From UTCHB3 sp964371075 (GTDB taxonomy: Bacteria; Bacteroidota; Ignavibacteria; Ignavibacteriales; Ignavibacteriaceae): a stretch of DNA of 64,000 nucleotides. Of this stretch, positions 19,801 to 27,226 are shown one piece after another. The notes below the pieces were generated by a model that did not search any database, was not told the origin of the DNA, and saw nothing but the letters and a program-made list of their open reading frames with translations. Location of the stretch: positions 62,001-126,000 of the forward strand of contig CAYJKN010000005.1 in assembly GCA_964371075.1 (NCBI GenBank). Reading direction: 5' to 3'. Positions within the stretch are counted from its first letter, which is position 1. Every line of letters starts with the position of its first letter. The translations under genes and the position numbers were made by a program.

Positions 19801-19894
19801 AGAGTCCCTGCTCGGCCCCTATGAAAACAGGCCTATATTGGCAGAATATCTGTTGCCACAGCATCAAGGAGAGGATCAGGCAAAATTTCCGCAT
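16862..19894 (-). CDS. Two-component propeller sensor histidine kinase
   Basis: 1010 residues. A signal peptide (MRKFCLILSLMLWQQIFCQ) leads into two seven-bladed Reg_prop propellers (repeats such as LWVATWDGLHRYDG, IWVSTNKGISKINP), a Y_Y_Y domain (about 690-755, SYRLFVKASNREGVWS), one membrane segment (about 765-790, VLASLLVLSIVISVPVIFV) and a HisKA_3 kinase with phospho-acceptor His818 (DLHDDL) and an HATPase domain (NDNGKGF, GGNGIKNI). There is no receiver domain, so it is not a hybrid one-protein system; it signals to the adjacent NarL-type regulator. Ligands of such propellers are often polysaccharide fragments, but that is not shown here. Confidence 0.93.
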   Translation of the reverse strand: MRKFCLILSLMLWQQIFCQYRPVFIGAEQGLSPSAVRSIQQDSAGFLWVATWDGLHRYDGHEFKSFNHAPGDSKSLSNNNLMNVTIDGIDRPWVTAVSGEINLLDRRTNRFSLLRDGKGKPLTAVFNGFPVKFDDNHMIFLSPDGVILTRISDLTSVKLPEVKKDQIKSQKAEVEAVFYSGKDLLLVDKLKRVERLPAGFEVVMTSGIKEGVVLLLSMSGELFEYDVLKGEFKKVVRVLSVATPASFNGYKLHIDGKGVVRIATSEGFFCLDKERRVFRELVPGETVEKTKFEGKVYTISEDYAGNIWTGTSSGLIKLEKQRGRFINYTGGDNSGFNPQADGITSMLDLSGSRILAGTTGGLYTLDIKTGRFTKNRNLPPGFEMVLVYRLFRDSKGDIWAGTKKGLLKMQYKGDKLSASAILFKSNPSVDEWINRAISITEDTEGHLWIGSTHGIIRYDLQSGDYKIFNYHADFGQEGDTYILSLLYDDGYLWAGTNSEGLLRINTGDMTHTRYSTQTNSPLRLNNDKIMAVHKDRKGNIWLATMGGGVNILGADLKIVKTITTSDGLANNTLYGILEDPSGNIWVSTNKGISKINPLTLKSRNYTNSDGLASSGFNQNSYLRGDDGKFYFGGTDGITAFNPLEMNPDTIKPKVALTDFRIFNKPSLDRIVNREVELNYDENFFSFEMAALNFENPAYNGYMWRLEGLTDEWVSSGNRRTVDLSNIPPGSYRLFVKASNREGVWSNETLLAKIVVIPPFWKTVWFQVLASLLVLSIVISVPVIFVRRKMRRKIETLEQENLIMSERAKTRDRIARDLHDDLASTVSGAGLYIQSANTLMGENDEAAKSMIGKSASLLQEAEQAMRDIVWSVSPENDSVDNLVLRIRLLAGELCEAAGIRFEFSKTSDTSIMLQDEIRRNLYLSVKEAVINAVKHSEADLISISISIDESGITIIINDNGKGFRMESQAEKLGGNGIKNIQRRCDEIGAEASISTGEGKGTKIEIHLKLKK

Positions 19895-20149
19895 CTTCTC
19901 TCTTCGACTGTATTACGATTTCCGTGGTAAAATACGGGGACTTTTGTTTCCATGATTGCTCTTGGTGACTTTTCAAATTTTTGATTGAATATCCGCAAAG
20001 ATACCCAATAGTAAAATTCTAATAAAATCATGTAAAAAAAGATGAGATGTGAGTCGATATTCATTTTAAATTTTGTCAGTAATTTTTTAACTGTATATTA
20101 GTGTGCGTACACTGTCATCTTTTTAGAAGTTATCCGTTTAGGTATAAGA

Positions 20150-20851
20150 TTGAAAGAAATTTACACTAATGATGAGCTTGCAACCAGGCTCGGAGTCTCA
20201 AAAAGAATCCTGCATGAATGGGAAAAAGAAGAGCTGTTAAAACCATCAGGCATCGCCGATGAAGGTTCCCAACTTTACACAACTTACCAGCTTGAAAGAG
20301 GCCAACACCTCAAAAAACTTTACGAATTGGGTTATGGAATTGAAGACATTAAAAAAATTGTAAAAAAAGTTGGGTTGCCAAAGTCATCCGCCGAGCACAA
20401 CAAACAAAATCTAAATGAAACCTATTTAACGGTTGGTCAACTTGCTGATTCAGTTAAAGTGAGCCCACGAACTATTAAACACTGGGAAGATATCGGAATT
20501 ATTGAACCTGACATGCGAAGTGAAGGTGGTTACCGGCTTTTTGCCCCACATTATGTTTTTATCTGTAATCTGATTAAAGATCTTCAATTGTTTGGATATA
20601 CCCTGGAAGAAATAAAGGTCGTTTCCCTCTACTTCAGATCATTTCTCGATCTTAGCGGCAGTCTCGAATCTTTTCCGGTTGAGGAAAGTGAACAAAAACT
20701 AAATGAACTGATTGTGGCAATCGATAGTCTGTCTGAAAAAATGGAACTTTTTAAAGCCGGCATTGCCCGCTGGGAAGACCTGTTAAAGAAGAAGAAAAAA
20801 GAAATAATCGCACTTAAAACCCGAAACTCTAAACGAGTGATTCCTTCATAA
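20150..20851 (+). CDS. Double MerR-type helix-turn-helix regulator
   Basis: 233 residues with two MerR-like winged-helix motifs: residues about 4-70 (TNDELATRLGVSKRILHEWE) and about 95-165 (LTVGQLADSVKVSPRTIKHWE, then GYRLFAPHYV). The C-terminal half is helical and Lys-rich and likely mediates dimerisation. The frame opens with TTG at 20150 (LKEIYTNDEL); AGGT lies about 7 nt before it, and no ATG fits without losing the first helix-turn-helix. An inverted repeat AGTGT-4-ACACT lies at 20100-20113, about 36 nt upstream. The hydrolase gene follows 11 bp downstream. Confidence 0.85.
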   Translation: MKEIYTNDELATRLGVSKRILHEWEKEELLKPSGIADEGSQLYTTYQLERGQHLKKLYELGYGIEDIKKIVKKVGLPKSSAEHNKQNLNETYLTVGQLADSVKVSPRTIKHWEDIGIIEPDMRSEGGYRLFAPHYVFICNLIKDLQLFGYTLEEIKVVSLYFRSFLDLSGSLESFPVEESEQKLNELIVAIDSLSEKMELFKAGIARWEDLLKKKKKEIIALKTRNSKRVIPS

Positions 20852-20862
20852 ACGAGTAATAA

Positions 20863-22089
20863 ATGAACTATCTTGATCTCCACAAGTCACTTAAAGAGTT
20901 TTATACTCAAGAACCGGGTATCTTTCAGAATATAGAACTTGGAATAACCCTTACCAATAACTTTTTCACCAGCGATGTAAAAAAAGCTTTCCCCCCGGGA
21001 GATGAATACGAAGATATTAATCCCCTTATGAAGGCGCTGATGAAATATTTCCTCACTCGAAATGAATATTCTGATAAATATCTCATGAAGATGCTCACCG
21101 TTCCCGATAAGGCCATTCAGGAGAACAACAGATTTACATATTCCATTCTTTCCCCCTCTGATTCCGTTAAACCGGAGGCAATAGTTCTGCTGCACGGTCT
21201 AAATGAAAGAGGTTGGGAGAAATATCTGCCCTGGGCTTATTATCTCGTAAAGAATACGGGTAAATCAGTTATCCTCTTTCCCAATGCTTTTCACATGAAC
21301 AGAGCACCCGAAAGCTGGTCAAATTTTCGATTGATGAAAGAGATATCCAACGAACGACAAAATCTTTTACCCGGGGTTATACTCTCCAGCCCCGTTAACG
21401 CAGCTATCTCTACCCGACTTCAATTTGTGCCGCAAAGGTTTGTTTATTCCGGGATCCAGACGATCAACGATATTTCAAGTCTCGCAGAACTGGCGAAGGA
21501 AGGGCTGATTAAAGGACTTTCAAAAAACACTTCTCTCGATATCTTTGGTTATTCCATCGGTGCATTTGTTGCCGAAATCATAATGATGAGTAATCCCTTT
21601 GGTTTGTTTAATACATCCCGCTGTTTCCTCTTTTGTGGCGGCAGTACCCTTGACAAAATGTCGCCGGTTAACAAATTTATTCTTGACAGTGAGGCAACCA
21701 ATCAACTTATGGATTTTTATGTACACCGCCTTGAACAAAACATAGCTACCGATGAAAGATTGCGATCACTTTTCCGGGATGAAAACGAGGAAGCATTCCT
21801 CTTTAAGGCGATGTTGAACAATGAAGAAAACAAAACCGTAAGGGAAAGATACCTCGGGAAAATAAGCGATCGCCTCTATGGGATTGCTCTCGATAAAGAT
21901 GATGTTATGCCGGGACCCGCAATTCAGGAAACCCTGAACCACAGCAGAAAAAAGATTCGTTTTGATGAAATCGATTTTGAATATGGCTACACCCATGAAA
22001 ACCCTTTCCCGATTTTAACAGGAATCAGCGATAAAATTGATCGTGCATTCAACTCTGTTTTCGGCAGGGCAGCTTCGTTTCTCGGCTAA
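20863..22089 (+). CDS. Alpha/beta-hydrolase-fold protein of unknown substrate
   Basis: 408 residues. An N-terminal helical region (1-95) precedes an alpha/beta-hydrolase core: oxyanion segment IVLLHGLNERGWEKYLPWA and nucleophile elbow DIFGYSIGAF (GxSxG). A candidate acid/His pair may lie in ALDKDDVMPG and EYGYTHENPF. No signal peptide, so cytoplasmic. It is co-directional with, and 11 bp from, the MerR-like regulator, suggesting that the pair is one operon. I do not recognise a characterised family; it may be a Bacteroidota DUF of hydrolase fold. Confidence 0.75.
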   Translation: MNYLDLHKSLKEFYTQEPGIFQNIELGITLTNNFFTSDVKKAFPPGDEYEDINPLMKALMKYFLTRNEYSDKYLMKMLTVPDKAIQENNRFTYSILSPSDSVKPEAIVLLHGLNERGWEKYLPWAYYLVKNTGKSVILFPNAFHMNRAPESWSNFRLMKEISNERQNLLPGVILSSPVNAAISTRLQFVPQRFVYSGIQTINDISSLAELAKEGLIKGLSKNTSLDIFGYSIGAFVAEIIMMSNPFGLFNTSRCFLFCGGSTLDKMSPVNKFILDSEATNQLMDFYVHRLEQNIATDERLRSLFRDENEEAFLFKAMLNNEENKTVRERYLGKISDRLYGIALDKDDVMPGPAIQETLNHSRKKIRFDEIDFEYGYTHENPFPILTGISDKIDRAFNSVFGRAASFLG

Positions 22090-22210
22090 AATTCGAATAT
22101 AGTCTCTTTTATGTATTATTATTGTTTGGTATTATTATACGAAAATATTTTATAAATATGAAGATTTTTCTTGTTTAGAAACTCCTAGCAATTTATTTTA
22201 GGGTATAAAG

Positions 22211-22218
22211 TAAATTTG
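22211..22218 (+). promoter_or_regulatory. Candidate -7 element of the octaheme cytochrome operon
   Basis: TAAATTTG matches the Bacteroidota-type -7 consensus TAnnTTTG, 28 nt before the ATG at 22247. No convincing -33 TTTG was found at the expected distance, so the call is tentative. Confidence 0.35.
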
Positions 22219-22246
22219 AATTTTGTAAAAGAAAAAACAGACCTTA

Positions 22247-23818
22247 ATGAAAAAGATAGTTATAATTTTGGTTGTCTTTTTCCTGGCAATTGTAAGTGTT
22301 GTACTTTTCCTCAGAACGAAAGAACTACAGCAGCCTTTAACAGTCCAGCTAAAAGAAAAATATTCAAAAAAACACATCCCCTCTGTTGATCATTCCAAAT
22401 TTGCATCTCTTCAGAAAAATTTTGCCCATCCACAGGAAGTAACCGAAGCCTGTATCACTTGCCACACCGAAAGGCACAAAGAAGTGATGAAGTCGAACCA
22501 CTGGAATTGGGAACGCGAAGAGTATGTAAAAGGAAGAGGCATAATTCACATCGGTAAAAAAAATGCGATAAATAACTTCTGCATCGGTGTTGAAGGAAAC
22601 GAACAAAGCTGCGCAAAGTGTCATGTTGGCTTTGGAATGACCGAGTCACTGATGAGCTACACTGATTCTACAAATATCGATTGCCTTGTCTGCCACGATA
22701 ATTCCGAAACCTATGCAAAAGGCTCCGAAATGGGGGGTGCCCCCGATCCCGGCGTTAATCTGGCAAAAGTTGCACAGAATGTCGGAAAACCAAAACGGAC
22801 AAACTGTGGTGTTTGCCACTTCTTTGGTGGTGGTGGAAACAATGTAAAACATGGTGATCTTGAAAAATCGATGTTTGATCCTTCAAAAGAAGTGGATGTT
22901 CACATGGCCGCCGAGGGAGTTAACATGTCGTGTGTAGATTGCCATACATCTGAAAACCACATGATGAAGGGGAAAGTCTATTCCCTCTCATCAATGAACA
23001 GAAACCGGTCATCATGCGAACAATGCCATACCGAAAGTCCTCATGAAGCATCTATATTAAATGAACACACTCTTAAAGTTGCATGCCAAACCTGCCATAT
23101 TCCCGTTTATGCAAAAGTTAATGCAACAAAAATGGAGTGGGACTGGTCAACTGCAGGACAACTTAAAGATGGTAAACCTTATGAAATCGATGATAAGGAT
23201 GGCAACCATACCTATCTCTCCATTAAAGGAACATTTAAGTGGGGTACCAACCTCAAACCCGAATATATCTGGTTTAACGGTACTGCCGATCATTATCTTC
23301 TCGGAGATACGGTTTCCGACACTTCAAAAGTCTTAAAAATAAATACCCTTAATGGTTCTTACTCTGATCCTGAATCAAAAATCATTCCTGTTAAGATTCA
23401 CAGAGCCAAACAGCCTTATGATCCGATCACAAAAATGTTGATTCAGCCCAAACTTTTCGCCGACAAAGAAGGTGAAGGAGCATTATGGAAAGATTTCGAC
23501 TGGCTTCGTGCTTCCTCTGTTGGTATGGAAGAAGTTGGACTTCCCTTTAGCGGAAAATATACCTTCATTAATACCGAAATGACCTGGCCTGTAAATCATA
23601 TGGTTTCTACAAAAGAACTTACTGTCAACTGTATTGAATGCCACAGCCGAAACGAAAGCAGACTGGCCGGCCTTGATGATTTCTACATGCCTGCACGTGA
23701 TTATTCCTCCATTATTGACTTCTCAGGCAGGTGGATTGTAATCTTGAGCCTTCTTGGTGTTTTTGTACACGGTGGAGTTCGCATATTCTCTGCATCAAAA
23801 AGGAGAAAGGGAAACTAA
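22247..23818 (+). CDS. Octaheme c-type cytochrome, tetrathionate reductase type
   Basis: 523 residues with eight CxxCH heme motifs (CITCH, CAKCH, CLVCH, CGVCH, CVDCH, CEQCH, CQTCH, CIECH). An N-terminal hydrophobic anchor (VIILVVFFLAIVSVVLFL) and a C-terminal membrane helix (WIVILSLLGVFVHGGV) place the hemes in the periplasm. Heme count, length and the cytochrome b partner fit the octaheme tetrathionate reductase family, whose members reduce tetrathionate and also nitrogen compounds such as nitrite or hydroxylamine in vitro. The cytochrome b gene begins 1 nt after the stop. The two YeeE/YedE genes downstream argue for a sulfur substrate, but the substrate is inferred. Confidence 0.88.
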   Translation: MKKIVIILVVFFLAIVSVVLFLRTKELQQPLTVQLKEKYSKKHIPSVDHSKFASLQKNFAHPQEVTEACITCHTERHKEVMKSNHWNWEREEYVKGRGIIHIGKKNAINNFCIGVEGNEQSCAKCHVGFGMTESLMSYTDSTNIDCLVCHDNSETYAKGSEMGGAPDPGVNLAKVAQNVGKPKRTNCGVCHFFGGGGNNVKHGDLEKSMFDPSKEVDVHMAAEGVNMSCVDCHTSENHMMKGKVYSLSSMNRNRSSCEQCHTESPHEASILNEHTLKVACQTCHIPVYAKVNATKMEWDWSTAGQLKDGKPYEIDDKDGNHTYLSIKGTFKWGTNLKPEYIWFNGTADHYLLGDTVSDTSKVLKINTLNGSYSDPESKIIPVKIHRAKQPYDPITKMLIQPKLFADKEGEGALWKDFDWLRASSVGMEEVGLPFSGKYTFINTEMTWPVNHMVSTKELTVNCIECHSRNESRLAGLDDFYMPARDYSSIIDFSGRWIVILSLLGVFVHGGVRIFSASKRRKGN

Positions 23819-23819
23819 A

Positions 23820-24488
23820 ATGAAAAAACAGGTTTATATCTACAGATCATTTGAACGGTTTTGGCACTGGACTCAGGCATTTCTGATCTTTTTCCTCGCT
23901 GCAACCGGATTTGAAGTGCATGGTTCCTTCGTCTTTTTTGGATACCAAAATGCAGTTGAATATCACAATATTGCAGCTTATGCTTTTATTATTCTGATAG
24001 CATTTGCAATCTTTTGGCATTTTTCAACCGGAGAGTGGAAACAATATCTTCCAACTTTTTCAAACATAAAAGCTCAAATCAACTTTTATCTTGTTGGAAT
24101 TTTTGATAACGCTCCACATCCCACAAAAAAGACAGTACTTAGCAAACTTAATCCTTTGCAGAAACTGGTTTATTTTGCGCTTAAAGTCCTTGTTATTCCT
24201 GTTATGGTTATTTCAGGGTTACTTTACATGTTCTACAGATATCCTCAAAAAGGGGGTATGGCGGGGTTGAATCTCGATTCTGTCGAACCCATTGCCCTTT
24301 TCCATACCGCCGGGGCATTTGCTCTTATTGCTTTCATAGTGGTGCATCTGTATCTGATTACAACAGGACACAAACCAACCACAAACCTGAAAGCAATGAT
24401 TACAGGTTATGAAGAACTTGAAGAAGATAAAACAGAAAAAACTGCCACCCCGAAAGAGGAACCAATGGCAGAAGCAAGTGAGAAATAG
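23820..24488 (+). CDS. Cytochrome b subunit for the octaheme cytochrome
   Basis: 222 residues with four membrane helices and heme-ligand-like histidines (RFWHWTQAFL, VEYHNIAAY, AIFWHFS, LFHTAGAF, VVHLYLITTGH), as in cytochrome b561/thiosulfate-reductase-type membrane subunits. It should pass electrons from the quinone pool to the octaheme protein. The open frame extends upstream to 23754, but the ATG at 23820, directly after the previous stop and with GGAAAC-type purines before it, gives the expected N-terminus (KKQVYIYRSFERFWHWT). The C-terminal tail (about 25 residues) is acidic and Lys-rich. Confidence 0.88.
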   Translation: MKKQVYIYRSFERFWHWTQAFLIFFLAATGFEVHGSFVFFGYQNAVEYHNIAAYAFIILIAFAIFWHFSTGEWKQYLPTFSNIKAQINFYLVGIFDNAPHPTKKTVLSKLNPLQKLVYFALKVLVIPVMVISGLLYMFYRYPQKGGMAGLNLDSVEPIALFHTAGAFALIAFIVVHLYLITTGHKPTTNLKAMITGYEELEEDKTEKTATPKEEPMAEASEK

Positions 24489-24497
24489 AGGTTTTAT

Positions 24498-25028
24498 ATG
24501 AACGAAACAAAATACATGAATCCATACCTTGCAGGCTTTTTCCTGGGCTTGCTCTTGTTGGTTACAATCTTTATCACAGGAAGAGGTTTGGGCGCAAGTG
24601 GTGCCACTAAAAGTGGAGTTGTTGCCACAGTTTCCTCAGTTGCCCCAACACATGCACAGGACTCCAAATTTTACACCGAGTTCAACAAAGAACATGATAA
24701 CAGTCCCTTAAAAAACTGGCTCGTTTTTGAAGTCCTCGGAGTAATAATGGGTGCTTTCATTTCCGGTCTTGTTTCCAACAGATTAAGTCTGACACTTGAA
24801 AAAATCCCCACGGTTTCTTCTAAAACCAGAATAATCACGGCACTAATTGGTGGTGCTCTCTTTGGACTGGGTTCTCAGCTTGGAAGAGGCTGCACAAGTG
24901 GTTCTGCACTAAGCGGAATGGCTGTGCTCTCAACCGGTGGTGTCATTACCATGATGGCCATTTTTGGAGGGGCTTATGCATTTGCGTGGTTCTTCCGAAA
25001 ACTCTGGCTTTATCCGGGAGGTAAATAA
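24498..25028 (+). CDS. YeeE/YedE family half-transporter (first)
   Basis: 176 residues with about four membrane helices and the family signature SQLGRGCTSGSALSGMA containing the conserved cysteine. YeeE/YedE (TsuA-like) proteins take up thiosulfate; the full-length transporter has two homologous halves, whereas here each half is a separate gene. Residues about 30-65 form a periplasmic loop. A GAGG ribosome binding site precedes ATG 24498. The stop overlaps the next start by 1 nt. Confidence 0.88.
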   Translation: MNETKYMNPYLAGFFLGLLLLVTIFITGRGLGASGATKSGVVATVSSVAPTHAQDSKFYTEFNKEHDNSPLKNWLVFEVLGVIMGAFISGLVSNRLSLTLEKIPTVSSKTRIITALIGGALFGLGSQLGRGCTSGSALSGMAVLSTGGVITMMAIFGGAYAFAWFFRKLWLYPGGK

Positions 25029-26212
25029 TGGGACCATTAGTACCCGATCTTATCGGAAATGAACTCAATTTTGTTGTGGCTATTCTCATCGGTATAGCCT
25101 TTGGATTTATTCTTGAACAGGCAGGTTTTTCAACTTCGAAAAAACTTGTTGGACTCTTTTATGGTTACGATTTTACCGTTTTAAGAGTATTCTTCACCGC
25201 AGGTATCACCGCCATGATTGGTGTTATTGCCCTTGGTCATTTTGGACTTCTTGACCTTAATCTCATTTATGTAAATCCTACTTTCCTTTGGTCTGCACTT
25301 GTGGGAGGGTTAATCATGGGACTCGGATTTGTGATCGGTGGTTTTTGCCCCGGAACAAGTGTCTGTGCTGCAGCAATCGGGAAAATAGATGCAATGATTT
25401 TTGTTGCAGGTGGTTTCCTCGGCGTTTTCATTTTTGCTGAAGGATATCCCTGGTTTGAGGCTCTTTATAAAGCCGAGGACTGGGGAAATGTCACTCTTTT
25501 TGATTCCCTCGGAGTCTCACAGGGAATATTTGCATTTGGAATGACTTGTATGGCAGTTGGTGCCTTTTGGTTTAGTACCTGGGTTGAGAAAAAAGTGAAC
25601 GGGAAAGAAAATCCTGAACTCCAGCCCAAAAGGCTCTACCTTGGTCTTGGGATCGCCCTTTTTATTCTTGGACTGGCTACAATCTTTATGCCTGAAAGAC
25701 GGACTGAATTACTCGCCGATGCGACAACTGCGGTTTCTTCGAAATCGATTGAAGTTACTGCAATTGATGAACTTGCATTCAGACTTCTTGACAAGGACCC
25801 AAAACTTCAGATAGTTGATCTTAGAAATGTTAAGGAATTCCAAAAATTCAGTCTGCCCAATTCAACAAACATGACTCTTGAAGAGCTGTTTGGAAAAGAT
25901 GCATCCAAAATTCTTTCAATCAAAAACAAACATATCGTTTTTGTTGCTGACAACGAAGTGGACGAAAAGAAAGCTGCATACATTGTTGAAGAGTTGGGAT
26001 ATCGTAATTTTTCGATCCTCGAAGGTGGACTTTCATTCTTTAAAAAGGAGATCCTTGAATATAAACCTGTTGGCGAGCCAAAAACCAGACAGGAAATAGA
26101 TACTCACAAGTTCCGCCTAAGAGCTGTAAAAGAATTACCTGCACTCATTCAAAGTGCCAAGAAAAGCGCAGCTCCTAAAAAGAAATCCACAAGAGTTATC
26201 GGAGGATGTTGA
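25028..26212 (+). CDS. YeeE/YedE half-transporter fused to rhodanese-like domain
   Basis: 394 residues. Residues 1-225 carry about six membrane helices and the YeeE/YedE Cys motif (VIGGFCPGTSVCAAAIGK). Residues about 240-345 form a rhodanese-like domain (LQIVDLRNVKEFQKFSLPNS; GYRNFSILEGGLSFFKK). The usual catalytic Cys loop is replaced by FVADNEVDEKKAA, with no Cys, so the domain looks inactive as a sulfurtransferase. The Lys/Ser-rich tail ends in VIGGC, leaving a terminal cysteine on a flexible arm. Expected role: thiosulfate or persulfide handling linked to the octaheme complex. Confidence 0.85.
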   Translation: MGPLVPDLIGNELNFVVAILIGIAFGFILEQAGFSTSKKLVGLFYGYDFTVLRVFFTAGITAMIGVIALGHFGLLDLNLIYVNPTFLWSALVGGLIMGLGFVIGGFCPGTSVCAAAIGKIDAMIFVAGGFLGVFIFAEGYPWFEALYKAEDWGNVTLFDSLGVSQGIFAFGMTCMAVGAFWFSTWVEKKVNGKENPELQPKRLYLGLGIALFILGLATIFMPERRTELLADATTAVSSKSIEVTAIDELAFRLLDKDPKLQIVDLRNVKEFQKFSLPNSTNMTLEELFGKDASKILSIKNKHIVFVADNEVDEKKAAYIVEELGYRNFSILEGGLSFFKKEILEYKPVGEPKTRQEIDTHKFRLRAVKELPALIQSAKKSAAPKKKSTRVIGGC

Positions 26213-26218
26213 TTAATG

Positions 26219-26250
26219 CAGTAATCCAATAATCCAATAATGCAATAATA
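26219..26250 (-). repeat. 8-bp NATTAYTG array, copy 1 (inverted)
   Basis: Four consecutive 8-bp units read on the minus strand as NATTAYTG (plus strand: CAGTAATC, CAATAATC, CAATAATG, CAATAATA). The same unit forms arrays at four other places in the window. It begins only a few bases after the stop codon of the preceding gene. Confidence 0.7.
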
Positions 26251-26255
26251 TTTTT

Positions 26256-26300
26256 ATGTTGGACAGACCTGTTTCCCACGAAACTGAATCTGTCCAACAT
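26256..26300. repeat. TGTTGGACAGA hairpin, copy 1
   Basis: Perfect 12-bp inverted repeat: ATGTTGGACAGA at 26256-26267 and TCTGTCCAACAT at 26289-26300, with a 21-nt loop. It may end transcription of the sulfur operon, but the same stem recurs at 27141-27185 on the other side of the next gene, which points to a repeat element. Confidence 0.75.
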
Positions 26301-26397
26301 TAACAAAAAAAATGGATTATTGTTTGACGGGGATACTTTGATATTGAACTATATTTAATTATATTCAGTAATGTTTCATTACTATTTTGAGTTCAAT

Positions 26398-27087
26398 GTG
26401 AAAAAGTTGATATTTGTCCTGTTTTTATCTTTCCCTGTGTTTCCCCAACTCGCGTATTTTACCGGTGGTGCCGATTTCCGGTTCAGTTCATCAACTGGAT
26501 TGGATAAGTTCGCCGAACGATACAATCAGACCAGATCCTCGATCCTTACAAAAAAAATGGAATCCCCCGGCACTTTTTCGGGGTGGTTTATCAATTTTGG
26601 TGGAGGTTTTGCGGGCATAACTTTCGATCTTGGATACTCTCGACAAACAGCTTCAATGAGAGCCGAAACCGACCCGCTTCGAACAACCGGCGGAGGTACA
26701 GGTAGAGATATTGACCTGGTACTCACCAATTTTATGCTTGGCACAGGATTTGCCATCGCAACAAGCAAAAATGTTGCTTTAATCTTCCCAAACCTGGAGG
26801 TCAATATGCTAAACCTCTCTTACGAAACGCGCACTAACACTTCTTCAAAAAGCGGTGATGTATCAACAATTGCCAACGCAGGAATTGGTATGAAGTTGCT
26901 TTTATCTTTAGGAGGCAATTTTGGATTAACGATCAATCCTTCTTACAATTTTAGTCTGATCGATCCTGATTTCAGCAGCCTCTACGATGGGACTTCTACC
27001 TCTTATGATATTTCGTCCGATCAAACTAAAGGATCGTTTAGTGGATTCCACATGAGAGTCGGCGTCTCTTTTTTGTTTGCTGATTAA
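26398..27087 (+). CDS. Outer-membrane-type beta-barrel protein
   Basis: About 230 residues. I prefer the GTG at 26398 because it gives a clean signal peptide (KKLIFVLFLSFPVFPQ); an in-frame ATG at 26371 adds nine residues. The mature part shows alternating Gly/aromatic strands (GTGFAIATSKNVALIFPNL, LLLSLGGNFGLTINPSYNF) and ends with a strand FHMRVGVSFLF, typical of small porin-like barrels. No family recognised. The gene is bracketed by the paired hairpins and 8-bp arrays described separately. Confidence 0.7.
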   Translation: MKKLIFVLFLSFPVFPQLAYFTGGADFRFSSSTGLDKFAERYNQTRSSILTKKMESPGTFSGWFINFGGGFAGITFDLGYSRQTASMRAETDPLRTTGGGTGRDIDLVLTNFMLGTGFAIATSKNVALIFPNLEVNMLNLSYETRTNTSSKSGDVSTIANAGIGMKLLLSLGGNFGLTINPSYNFSLIDPDFSSLYDGTSTSYDISSDQTKGSFSGFHMRVGVSFLFAD

Positions 27088-27140
27088 ATCATCTGATTGT
27101 ATACCAAAATTGTAGTTTTTCCCCAAAAAACTTATTTAAA

Positions 27141-27185
27141 ATGTTGGACAGATCAAAAATCGCTGAACTCTGAGTCTGTCCAACA
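27141..27185. repeat. TGTTGGACAGA hairpin, copy 2
   Basis: ATGTTGGACAGA at 27141-27152 pairs with TCTGTCCAACA at 27175-27185. The stem sequence is the same as that of the copy at 26256-26300, while the loop differs. It lies between the convergent barrel gene and the TonB receptor gene and could act as a bidirectional terminator. Confidence 0.75.
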
Positions 27186-27191
27186 CCAAAA

Positions 27192-27223
27192 AATTATTGC
27201 ATTACTGCATTATTGGATTATTG
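27192..27223 (+). repeat. 8-bp NATTAYTG array, copy 2
   Basis: Four consecutive units: AATTATTG, CATTACTG, CATTATTG, GATTATTG. It is in inverted orientation relative to the array at 26219-26250, so the two arrays form the outer arms around the barrel gene. Confidence 0.7.
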
Positions 27224-27226
27224 AAT

